Source of the DNA: Chlorokybus atmophyticus
Taxonomy: Eukaryota > Streptophyta > Chlorokybophyceae > Chlorokybales > Chlorokybaceae
NCBI GenBank assembly: GCA_009103225.1
Contig: RHPI01003156.1
Coordinates: 412,537 to 476,536, forward strand
DNA: 64,000 nt
Reading direction: 5' to 3'
This document shows, one piece after another, positions 23,938 through 34,832 of this stretch. Position 1 is the first letter of the stretch. Each line of letters begins with the position of its first letter. The position numbers and the translations under genes are program-made. A model generated the notes under the pieces. It saw only the letters and a list, made by a program, of their open reading frames with translations. It was not told the DNA's origin and ran no database searches.

Positions 23938-25950
23938 CTAGAAATTCGCCATGTAGCATTCTACAAACTCCTTTTGGCTGATCTCGCCTGCCAACACAGG
24001 GTGCATGATATGTATTTGCGACGTCACGTAAGGACCTTCGTACATACCCGCATTGCATACTATGTACACAAAAGCATGCAATGTAAACACTTGCAACTGA
24101 GCGCATGCATGCAGCAACACTGTTGCATGCAAACCTACCGTCACTGTTGACGTCAATGGTAGCATAGATGGCTTGTGCATCAGGGATGGAGATCTTCAGA
24201 CCCATGTACTGCAAAGCTGCGACAAACTCGCCAAAACTCAGGCATCCACTAAAATCCGTATCGTACAGCCGAAAAGCAGCTGCTGCCTGTGTGACACCCT
24301 ATGTCACTTGCTGTTGCTAGACCAATTAAGGTGATGTGCCAACACAGCAGACAAGGTGAGGCAAAGGGGTATTAGCCAAAAGCTTGCACAAACCTCTTCC
24401 AGCTTGTTGGACCTGTTGCCGGAAGGGCCATAGTACGCGTGTGCAGCAGCCTGGGGCTGAGGATGAGGAGGTTGTGGAGGGTGAAAGACAGCTGCTGGAG
24501 GATACGGCTGTGGTGCGGGGGGGTATCCTGTGGGTGCGGGTGGATATTGTTGGGAGGGGTAGCCCGGCCCAGCTGGTTGTAAATGCGGAGGCGCTGCTGG
24601 CAATGGCGGGTAACCAGCAGGTTGGCCAGCAAATGGTTGCTGATCGTACGGGTAAGGCTGGTATGGGGGAGGTGCGGGGTAAACAGCGACTGCTGGAGGG
24701 TGGCCAACTTGTCCTACCTGCAAGCCTCGACTTGTTAGCTCAAATGCAGCATACACAGGATGCAATAGCAGATCCCATCGCAGGAGTAGCACACATAGGC
24801 AAACCTGCTGCGCAGGTGTGAAGGGGTCATTGAAACCACTAGACGGCATCGGAAGGTAGGACGGGTTCGGTGCCCAATTAGGCGCTTGCCCAGCCATGGC
24901 CTGCATTGCATAAGTCGCATGTGACACCAGCCAACCATGTTCTGATACCAACAGGACCGCATGAACAAATGGCGTACCGGCTCTTTCAAAGGAGGTGCAC
25001 TTGGCTCAGCCGCAGGTGCTGTAGGCGAAAGGATGACCAGCTTGACTACTCCCGCTGGCTGACCTCCCTGCATTTGGGGAAGAGGGAAAAAAGACAAGCT
25101 GTTACTCACCAAAACACATGATGCATGCTGCACCAGGCAGGCAGTGTTTCATTGCATGTAGTAGACACCAACCAATGTACCTTGGTGTAAAGCTGATAAG
25201 CGGCTTCGTCACTGCCCTGGTTTAGCGCTGTGCTTAGAGACAACTTGCAGCTGCCAATTGAAGAGTCAACGAGAAGCTTCTTCTCACGCAACTCGATTAG
25301 CAACTCGGGAGTGGGCTGCTCAGGTACCGCACTGCCATAAGGCATCAGCATTGGCATGAGTGTGTGGCAGATAAAAAACACACACACAAACAATCAGTCG
25401 GACACACTGGTGCAAGCAACTGACCAGCCAAATCGCTGTAAGATTGATGCATGCTCAACACGCACACAAGTTTTGCAACAACAAAGCGGGTGCACGCCAA
25501 CACCAAGACAATGCAACTCCCGGAAGACCTCAATCTCGTAGCATCAAGTTGTAAACTACTACAAGTTCTAGCAAAGGATGTTGATCAGAGAGTAACAACC
25601 TGCAGAGCAGTATTGCTTACGATGAAGTAACTTACAAGAGGAAGTTCTTGTCACAGACAAGCGTGCTTCCTTCACGCTGGCACACGCTAGACGTCTGCTG
25701 CACCCCTGCCAGCAGCAGCTTGCAGTATACTGCTTGCTTTGCACCTATGTGAAGCAGGCATTGATAACACAACCTTGCCTTGGAACGCAGAAGTCAGCAA
25801 TTGAGCATGAAAGTTGCATGAAGCTTGCAAATCATATGCAATAATGATGTGAGGCACTGACCTGCTCCTTCAAGCTCCAGGTGAACGGAGTGCACTGTGC
25901 CAAGGACAAACACGTGTGAGGGAATGTGTCTGGCAGAACGGTCGTTGTTC
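23938..25950 (-). CDS. C2 domain, Pro/Tyr-rich linker and EF-hand protein
   Basis: Probably a calcium-responsive membrane-binding protein. A C2 domain covers exons near 25865-25940 (HVFVLGTVHSVHLELEGAG), 25635-25745 (AVYCKLLLAGVQQTSSV), 25180-25330 (ELLIELREKKLLVDSSIGS and KLSLSTALNQGSDEAAYQLY) and 25020-25075 (QPAGVVKLVILSP). A proline/tyrosine-rich linker with YPPAPQPYPP-type repeats follows (24420-24880) and ends YYGPSGNRSNK. The EF-hand pair is on the last exons: RLYDTDFSGCLSFGEF (about 24230-24290) and ATIDVNSDG spliced to GEISQKEFVECYMANF, with TAG at 23938. Both loops are close to canonical. The first exon with its start codon was not fixed. It shares linker, EF-hands and intron position with the gene at 29562-30620. 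Confidence 0.78.
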
Positions 25951-26313
25951 CACTCATTGCTTGAGTCAACAAATCACACTCGACGAACGCTAACACAATC
26001 GACGAATGCTAACACTAGTGTTGCAGTCTGCTCCTATCATGCCCACTACACGATGTGCACGGACTGACCATTGGGCACATCCGTCGTGCAAACGCAAGAC
26101 AACCACGCACCTTACGTCCACAAGCAGCACAAGCTGGTGCAAACGCAACACCAACCAAGTGCAGACAACGGCCCCGACTGCTGAGCACATGAACAGCTGG
26201 CAAAGCCACGCAACTTGATTTGACTGACGCAAGCACTCAAACACAAAATTAGAGCTACACCACACAAGCCTGCCAGGCCGCTCACCATGCACGTTCACCC
26301 GGCGCAGTGTCAT

Positions 26314-26551
26314 GAGCAGGCTCACTCAGCAAGACTACGAAGCTCAGAAGCCGGACCAAGACTACCCTTCTTCCCACCGTGGTGATTCCCACCACCAACC
26401 TTCTGCCGTACGCCCACACGTACCACCCCTCCGCCGCCCTGGTTGCCGCCAACAAGCCATATTCTGAGGCAGCAGTAGAGTATTTCGGCGTATGTGAGAT
26501 GTGGATTACGCCTGATTGGCGTATTCCACTACGCATTCTCTCTCCAGCGTA
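26314..26551 (+). other. Coding-like fragment without a start
   Basis: This GC-rich stretch is open in one plus-strand frame, reading PTTNLLPYAHTYHPSAALVA and VEYFGVCEMWITPDWRIPL before TAA. It has an upstream stop and no ATG. I do not recognise it. It might be an exon or a gene remnant, and other frames here are partly open too. Confidence 0.2.
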
Positions 26552-26588
26552 AACGGCGATGAGCCAGCCAAACGCTGTTGGCAGCTAA

Positions 26589-26610
26589 ACGTGGCAATAA
26601 AATGCCACGT
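26589..26610. repeat. Short hairpin
   Basis: Arms ACGTGGCA (26589-26596) and TGCCACGT (26603-26610) pair exactly around the 6-base loop ATAAAA. Confidence 0.75.
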
Positions 26611-26699
26611 GTAGCGTCAGCAAGTTACTCGCCGTCTCGAAGGGTCACCCGGTAACATTCAAGATGGAGAGTGAACGCTGACGTTGCACAGCGACACCG

Positions 26700-28350
26700 A
26701 TTGTAGTGTGATATATTGATTCATTCAATACGGGTTCATACACGGTGTAATTGATTCATGTCTTGTTCACCAACCAAGGGTAGACCCAAAGCTTGTTAGG
26801 TCAGAGTAGTTATCATTGTACTAAAGTAACTAGTGTCGCGGCTGTTTGGTCCGGCAGGCCGGCCGGCCGGCACATCACACACGTATCCTCACACGAAGGG
26901 CCACTGGCCCATCACACATAGGCACCCGCGACTGGCAGGCGACTGGCTGGCACCCGCGACTGCGCGGCTGTATGCGTCCCGCCTACCGCTCATTGGCTGG
27001 GCGGCGACTACCAATCTTAAGCCGTTGCATCTACATCATTTACATCTCGGCCGTCCAGAGCACACCCCAACATCACAATATTGCTCATATTTGCTTATAA
27101 ACGGTGTGCACATGGACACTTTTGGCGGTAAATTCTGCATACCGCCTGTTTACCCGTTCACAGTGCCCCCCTTCCAACACAATGGCCCCCCAATTTATGG
27201 GGGTATTGTACTCCGGGGAGCACTCTGTTCGAAAGAGGGCGTTGTACTGGATCGAGATTACGCTGATTGAGCGTAATGGACGACATCTAACATAACCTAA
27301 TTGTAAAAAATGGTGCAATATGGTGCCATATGGTTAGTAACCTGCAGTTAAGTGTTACGATTCTTAATATTCAACGTAACGCTCACGCCGGCACGTGCTA
27401 AGATATTCGGTAAGTAATACCAAGGTTACATTCATTAAAATAATGCTAACCTGAATTACCTTAACGTTAAGATTGAACCAAACAAAAAAATCGCATCATT
27501 AGGCCACCATTTGGTCACGCACATGCCTTCAATTAAATGAGATCGCAACGATGACAACAGCCGTTGCTTAAAAAGGCAGCGAATTGGCCAATCATTGCAG
27601 AGATGCATAAAAAATGCTGAAAATATATCTCGGCGGCAACTGCTTGCCAACGCCGACCCAAAATCGCTAGCGATTCGGTGCAATTGCAGCACAGTTAATG
27701 GTTAAAACGGCCGCGTTGTTAGCGGTACGAGGTCGGGGCAAGCCTCATACCCCGAAAACATGCCGCCACTACTCACCCTCGTTCTAACTAATCTACTCTA
27801 CCATTTAACGCTAATTGATTACACGCTATAGTTATTGCATCATCAAACATGGTCAACAACCGAAATACGTTGTACTTTAATGCATAAGCCACAATGTCAT
27901 GCATAGCGTCATACAACATTGTGTTAATGTTTAAAATGTCTATTAAGCTCTATGCCTTTTGATTAGACAATACATCGCGAAATTTAACATACAATTCGTT
28001 TTATGTCTACAACGTCAAATGTCAAACATGTATATTCATGTTATGACCTTCTATGCGTGCCTACCTTGCCGCTTCATTCCTCGATGCATGCACTTACAGC
28101 AATGATGCCAGTAATATAGATTTTGCTTATGATCTTTTACCCTGTTGCATGTGTGTTTATAAGCAGTACATCTCAACCCATACATACGGTGTGCTTTGTA
28201 TTGGGGTCTTATCAATAATACATTGGGGCCGCGGCCTTGGAAAAACACGTGTTGAGCAATCAGAAATGAAATATAACATGCAGAAGTATACACTTATGCG
28301 AACTTGCATTTGGACAATTTTTATTTTCTGTGCGTATGAACTGAAGCCTC
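26700..28350. other. AT-rich noncoding block
   Basis: Base composition is visibly more AT-rich than the genes on either side, particularly from 27300 to 28340. A GC-rich patch with repeated GGCC and a duplicated GGCACCCGCGACTG sits at 26855-26965. No protein family is recognisable on either strand. It may be an old insertion or a noncoding spacer. Confidence 0.4.
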
Positions 28351-28358
28351 CCACACAT

Positions 28359-28626
<268 letters not shown>

Positions 28627-28648
28627 ATGCTATAATGAAACCAACGAG

Positions 28649-28697
28649 GTCGCTTGGGTTGGCAACTCATTTGCAATGAGTTGCCAACCCCAGCGAC
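28649..28697. repeat. Long hairpin next to the GA array
   Basis: Two 22-base arms (28649-28670 and 28676-28697) are reverse complements with a single mismatch, around a 5-base loop TTGCA. The core TTGGCAACTCAT pairs with ATGAGTTGCCAA. It begins 24 bp after the GA array. Confidence 0.9.
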
Positions 28698-28906
28698 CCT
28701 CCCGAGTTTAAACTCAACTGCATTCCCTACAATCATGAACCTTATGGTTGCATGTATAACTCATTCTGAGGTGGAGGCCCAACCTGATTGCATAAAGCAT
28801 GTGCATATAAAATAGCTATGGCGCCGTATGCAAAGTGTGCTATAATTGATTAAAAGTACACCCAATGTGGACCATGATGTGTGGTGCACAAGTTAAGTTA
28901 AAACAA

Positions 28907-28930
28907 GGGGGGAGGGGGGGGGGGGGGGGN
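28907..28930. repeat. G tract ending in an N
   Basis: A run of six G, one A, then sixteen G, terminated by a single N. The true sequence is not resolved. Confidence 0.85.
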
Positions 28931-29561
28931 AAGTGAGAGGGTTCTGAGGGCTGTTGTGCACAGGTCACCCACGAGGCACCACACACCCCACGATTGATGT
29001 GATTGCTTATGTTGAGAGCAGCATGTATACAAAACAACAGCGGCGGCAGCAACGCATGCAACTTAGAGTAATTGCTGGATGGTTACACACCGTCTTTTGT
29101 TGGGTTCTGCCTGCGCTGTACAACACCTCCCCAAACCTCCTCCGTCATGCTTTTGATTTTAAAACACATGCTTGTGGCATATATAGCATTGAAGTTTGTG
29201 CACTCGTTGCTATGGATGTGCAGTGCAGTGCATGCATAGGCTGTTTAATGTGAACTACGCACACAAGTATCACACAACTACATGGTCATATCAGTAAACA
29301 GAACAACAATAAGCTAGCAAGTGCGCATTCCACACATTCTCTGCATTGGTTGATTGATTGAAGCAAATGAATACCTGAGCTACTACTGCGAGTTGTGTTG
29401 AACTTGCACAGCGCAATTGTCCAAGCAATTGTAGCATTTGCAAAGCCTCAATTCAACATCGCTGTCAGCATGGCCCCACATCGGATTGCCCTAGCGCGTA
29501 GTGAAGATGCTTTGCACAGCTTTCTACAACAGATGAGATGCATATTACGACTGATGCGCCC

Positions 29562-30620
29562 TCAGAAGTTTGCCAGGTAGCAATTGACAAATTCTTGCTC
29601 ACTGATTTGGCCTGCAAAGGAAACTGATAAGCACTTGCAACTGTCACTTGAAGATGCAGAAGGCAAGTCGCACGCCAGTGCCGATCACAATGAAGCAATT
29701 CTGAATGATGAAGACAAATGTTTTGCTTACCATTGCTGTTGTGGTCGATGGTGGCATACACCGCCCCCGCATCCTCATCAGATAACTGCAGCCTCATGTA
29801 TCGCAACGCCTGAAGGAACTCCGGGAAGCTCAGCCATCCCGAGCGATCCGTGTCATATGTCCTAAAAGCTGCTCGCGCCTGCAAGGATAACACAAGATTC
29901 TATGACATATACTGTGTTGCATGCAAGTCTAAAGAGCATAACCACACTTGTTGCGCTGTAAGCATGTCTACAAATGCAGACGCAATGCAAACAAGATGCT
30001 CACCTCTTCGGTTTTATTGGAGCGGTTCCCTGAGGGTCCATAGTATTGGGGGTGTTGTTGATGATGATGCTGCTGTTGTTGATGTTGTTGATGCGGGGCA
30101 GCAGATGGATACCCGGGAGGTGGGTAACCAGCAGGCATACCGCCCGGTTGACCAGGATAGCCACCAGGAGCCGGAGGGTAGCCACCAGGTGGTTGATAGT
30201 TGTAAGGTGGCGGTGGAGGATAGCCACCTGGGCCTCCGGGAGGAGGTTGTGGTGGGTAACCGCCTGCTCCCTGCGGTTGTTGCTGAAACAGCGCAGATTG
30301 ATGGTGAACTCGCTGTAGGAAAAGGCATGCACATGCTCAAGCTCGTGATATGCATTCTATGCGTCATGCGCGTGCATGCTAGTGGTGGGAGTGTACTGCA
30401 CTCCCCCACCTCTCCACATACAACCAAACAAACACCACAGAAAAAAAAAGAAACAGCAAACCGCCAATCAGCATGAACAGCGTGGAAAATATGCAAGCAA
30501 CCATCGGAAACAACAAGTCCAACACAAGCAGCATGCATGCAGACTCACAGGTGGGGCTCTCCCGTACGGATCGTACGTGCCAGTTGGCATTTGATAGGGC
30601 GGCCTCGGCGGGCCCGACAT
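29562..30620 (-). CDS. Pro/Gly/Tyr-rich EF-hand protein, paralog of 23938-25950
   Basis: The start is MSGPPRPPYQMPTGTYDPYG at 30620 and the first exon ends at about 30549. The second exon (about 30005-30310) encodes Pro-Gly-Tyr-rich repeats (GGYPPAPGGYPGQPGG type) and a His/Gln stretch (HQQHQQQQHHHQQHPQ), ending YYGPSGNRSNKTEE. The third (about 29731-29880) carries EF-hand 1, RTYDTDRSGWLSFPEF, and the start of EF-hand 2, ATIDHNSNG. The last exon (29562-29612) completes it as GQISEQEFVNCYLANF, then TGA. YYGPSGNRSNK, the EF-hand pair, the intron inside the second loop and the NF ending all match the gene 3.6 kb downstream, which also has a C2 domain. Such Pro/Gly/Tyr tails occur in penta-EF-hand proteins, but only two hands are visible here. 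Likely a calcium sensor. Confidence 0.85.
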
Positions 30621-31594
30621 CTGCCTGCTCTGTATTCTAGAGAATGTTAACTTTTTGGTCAATTAAAGCGGCGGCCTTGTCGACGCTGCCTCCCTGCAAG
30701 CACGCTGGCCGTAAGTATGAGAGGCAATCTGCAATTCTAGCTAGGTACACGGCGACCGAACTGAAAACAACTTGCCAAAACCCTAGAACGATCTCATCCA
30801 CACGGCCTGGCCACCAGCCAGCTCGCACGCACCAAAGAAGAAGCAACAGCCAATCACCTGCACAACACACGCGTGCACAGCGCCCTGAACTGCGCCTACG
30901 CCTCCGCCTGTGCCTGCGGCTGCTCCCGTGCCTCTCGCTTGTCCGCCGCCGGTACGTGGGCGATGGATCTGTTGCGCGTTTGGACAAGACTTGCTCAGTA
31001 GTAGCGCGCGGGAAATTTTTGCACTCGTCCGCGCCTAGGCCTACGTAGGCATTTGTACAAGTGCCACGTGCGTTGTCCGCAGCAAGCAGCAAGTGCCAGA
31101 GCGATACGTGGCGCAGACACTGATGGGCACCTCTTTGGCTGGAGCTCGATAATGTACCTGGTAAGCTTGTAGGCCTTGTAAACCTGTTGGGTAACAAGCA
31201 ATGGTGCACCATGCGTGATATATAATAATACTTGACACGTAAGTACTGTGAAGCTGTGTGACACGTATGCATTGATCACATATAAAGTGAGATTGTCAAC
31301 TACTGTTCCATAATGACATATGTGAGATCACAATTCATGCAGATTGTAAATGTAATACGCTATGGATCTAACATGACATGTTTTTAAGAGTACTTTTGGT
31401 TGTATCGCGACGCCTTCGTTCATTCAAAGCAACAAGTTAAGATAATACATATATATGTGTGTACTATCAATACCGAGTACCACTTGTGAACGAGGTAGAG
31501 CAGCATAGCGGCGCTACGATAACGCGGTACACACACCTATGCACATATAAAGTTGGGACACTTGTGACTGCACATACCGAATTCGTTGACAACA

Positions 31595-31900
<306 letters not shown>

Positions 31901-32025
31901 ATGCGATGAAGTACGGTCTACGCATTGACGGTTTGCCACACAAGTGCGTATGCATGCACATACAAGTGTAGATTGCTATATGACCTACACACATCTAAGT
32001 GTACATACACAAATATGAGACCGGC

Positions 32026-32048
32026 ACGTTGTGCACAATGCACAACGT
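32026..32048. repeat. Perfect short hairpin
   Basis: Arms ACGTTGTGCA (32026-32035) and TGCACAACGT (32039-32048) pair exactly around CAA. Confidence 0.85.
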
Positions 32049-32119
32049 CCAGGTGCACTGACACGGCAGAGCTGGTGAGGGTTGGGGTGGTGTTGAAATG
32101 CTCGACATCTTTAGCATAT

Positions 32120-32201
32120 TTTGGCGTTCGCAAGCGGCCATCTCATCACAAGCACTGTCCCAGCGCAGCGCTGGACCCAACACAACCAGCTGAGTGCATG
32201 T
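32120..32201. repeat. Direct repeat, copy 1
   Basis: About 82 bp similar to 32353-32439. Shared blocks include GGCCATCT, ATCACAAGCACTGTCC and ACACAACCAGCTGA. Confidence 0.85.
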
Positions 32202-32352
32202 AAGTGAATTCCATGACTATGTGCGCGTGTAGGGTTGTGTGTAATGTGTACGAACAGGCATGGTGAAGTGATAGCCAAAGTTTGCATGTCATTGGCAACA
32301 GGAGAGAAGCCTGCTTGTAAGGTAGAGGCCAGTAGCGATGGCCAACAAATAG

Positions 32353-32439
32353 TTTGGCATGCGCACATGGCCATCTGATCACAAGCACTGTCCTAGCGAA
32401 GCGCTGAACACATCACTACACAACCAGCTGACTGCATGT
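32353..32439. repeat. Direct repeat, copy 2
   Basis: Second copy of the segment at 32120-32201, offset 233 bp, with scattered substitutions and a small insertion near CATCACT. Confidence 0.85.
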
Positions 32440-32745
32440 GCAATTATTGTGGAGCCCCAAGTAAAAAGGGAAGCATAGAGGAGGGTTATGAGAGAGGCGT
32501 GGCCGTCAAGACACTCAAAGCCAGCATCATTCAAACAACACTCAATCATGGCTGCCTTGCACAAGCAAGCTCCGTCACACAAAGAGTCCAATCACGGCAT
32601 AACAGCAAAGACATGGAGTGCTGCACAGACATCACCCTAGCTGTACGAAATCCTCCTACCCAAAACCCTGCTCGCAAAATGGTCACACACCAGCGCATGA
32701 TGAAGTAGCAACACTGGCTTATATTACAAGAAACCCTCCCGATGT

Positions 32746-34832
32746 TCACTGCACAGAAACGTTGCTGAATGTGGCCATTGCCAGCGGTGAGCACCTAGCG
32801 CCCCGCGTTACCGAAGAAACAGTCATCCCAGCAAAGATGGGGCCGAGGAGGGCGGAGCCCGTCACAGGTGTAAAAACGTTTACGACAGTCCAGGTCTTGC
32901 CATTCAGAGATGCTGCGAGAAAGAACAAGAGAAAAGGTTATTGCAACGTGCGTGCGTGTGTGCGTGCGTGTCTGTGTGCACGTGTGTGCGTGCGCGCATA
33001 TGTGTGACCTGAGGAGGAGATGGTGGTGCCCTTGCGAGTAATCGTGAGCCATACTGGTAGGGAGGCTGGGTTGAAGGGCAAACCAAGCGTGGGGAAGTCA
33101 GATGCTACTGTCGTTTCGCCTTGCGTCGCGCAGTACTGTAGTGGAGGAGTGTCACATGCAATGTATGATTGTTGGTTGTTGAGTAATACAACATACGCAC
33201 CTGCACGGACACGTTACTGGCAGCTTGCCATGACTTCCCCACCATAACATAGATTGCCGGCGACCCTGTTCACACACGTCTAGTCAATGTACTGGCTGAC
33301 TCAGTTAGCACACATGCTGTTACATACAGACACAAGCACTTGCCAGGCGTGAGGTTGGGGCGCAGCATGAGTGCGGACTGCATGCTGGGGGGGGAAGTGC
33401 GCCAGGTCCTGCGTGAGGACTTTTGCGGTGATGGTCACGTCACCGGCATACTTCATGCTGCCATACACGTATCGGAATGAGTCCGCCACATCCCACATTT
33501 TGGCTGCCAATACACACCATGTTAGTATTCAACTTCAGGCTGCGCAGCCAACAACCACCCAACATCCACTACACGTACCGCCACAGTTGGCTATATGCCA
33601 TACGCCGGCAGTGAATGAGGTTGTTCCCGGAGTTGTCGCGGCAATGTCTTGCGACACGAAGGTGACCATTTCTTGGGGTGATGGAGGTGACAAGGGCGGA
33701 GAAGGAGTGGGCCCACCTATCTGAGGCACTGCGCACACACCGTTGTTAAAGCTTGTGGGCAGGTAAGTGAACCACACTCTCGCACTCCTGCAATAAGACT
33801 TCGTCATGCATCATGTGTTTGCACCAGAGCAGACAACGGGCCATGCGTTGTAGCAGAGGTCATCATCCCAAGTGCCCGGGTTCTTAGGTGGCTTGTTGCC
33901 GTAGCCGACCATGAACACGCAGTACTCGTCGCGGCTCGGGAAGGTGTTGTCCGGCTCCCATATGCCGTCGTTGTCAATCCACCAGTCCTGATATGTCTGA
34001 GGAATGGTTCCTGAGAACACACATGATAGTGACTCAACAGCGGACTTGCCAATGCCGACAGTTGGGTTGACGTGTTTCCACTGCAAGCAGACAAGCACAC
34101 ACGCGCACACGCTTCTCAAGTGATAGGTATAGAACACCCGCAGCAGTAGCTCCCTCCCTCCCCTACCTGTGCCCCAGCTGTGGCCACCCCAGTGGAACAG
34201 GTTGACGCGTGCCGGGCATTGGGCGACAGTCCCGGGAGGACAGGGAAGTGCATCCCACTCTGGTCCGTCAATATCAGCATTGCGAGAGAGGCCAATCCTG
34301 AATGATAGCAGCAAAGTTCTTGCTTGCTTGCTCGAGCAACCAAACAATATCTGCGCTTGGTATGTATACATTGATGACAACTGCCCACCTACCAGACAGT
34401 TGTGTAAGGGGCGATCTTGCTCAGGATGGTGTTTCTTTCCGCCAGACTGTATATCTGCGCAAGGGTGCCGCCAATGCTCTCGCAGTGGATCTGACCATCA
34501 TTCCAATTGAATTGCTGGCTCGCGTCCAGCGTGTACGCTCCTCTGCAGGCAATTTGATACACATTAGTTTATTGCATTTGGTGAATGGCAAGCAGTGACG
34601 GTTATTCATACGTACGTTGCCGCATTGATGGATGGAAAGCAGTAACACTGCGAGTTGGGGTTGCTTGGGTCGCCAGTCTGGCAGAGTGCACCATTGGAGT
34701 CTTAAATAGGGCAAGCGCCTGCACGACATCATCACGCATCACGCATACCATCAGTCAGAGAGAACAGTGTTTGATCATTCCAGCTCCTTCACTAATACCT
34801 TCAGTGGGCAGTGGGTTAATGACCAGCAGCAT
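32746..34832 (-). CDS. C-type lectin domain plus DUF1349-like beta-sandwich protein
   Basis: Probably an extracellular carbohydrate-binding protein. The first exon found begins MLLVINPLPTE at 34832 (hydrophobic, perhaps part of a signal peptide). The next reads DSNGALCQTGDPSNPNSQCY (about 34615-34702). A C-type lectin domain follows: FNWNDGQIHCESIGGTLAQI (about 34450-34530); IGLSRNADIDGPEW to HWGGHSWG; then DNDGIWEPDNTFPSRDEYCV and GTWDDDLCYNAWPVVC (33830-34000). A linker, GGPTPSPPLSPPSPQ, resembles algal hydroxyproline-rich walls. The C-terminal domain has MWDVADSFRYVYGSMKYAGD (33420-33500), SPAIYVMVGKSWQAASNVS, ASLPVWLTITRKGTTISSSG, and SLNGKTWTVVNVF to ATFSNVSVQ, with stop at 32746. This resembles DUF1349/concanavalin-like sandwich folds. 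A G8 tract at 33387-33394 appears to shift the frame by one base. Confidence 0.8.

Noticed and set aside
30637-31272. Arg-rich minus-strand frame upstream of the second EF-hand gene
   Set aside because: Low complexity, no family. The EF-hand gene has its own ATG at 30620, preceded by an in-frame stop.
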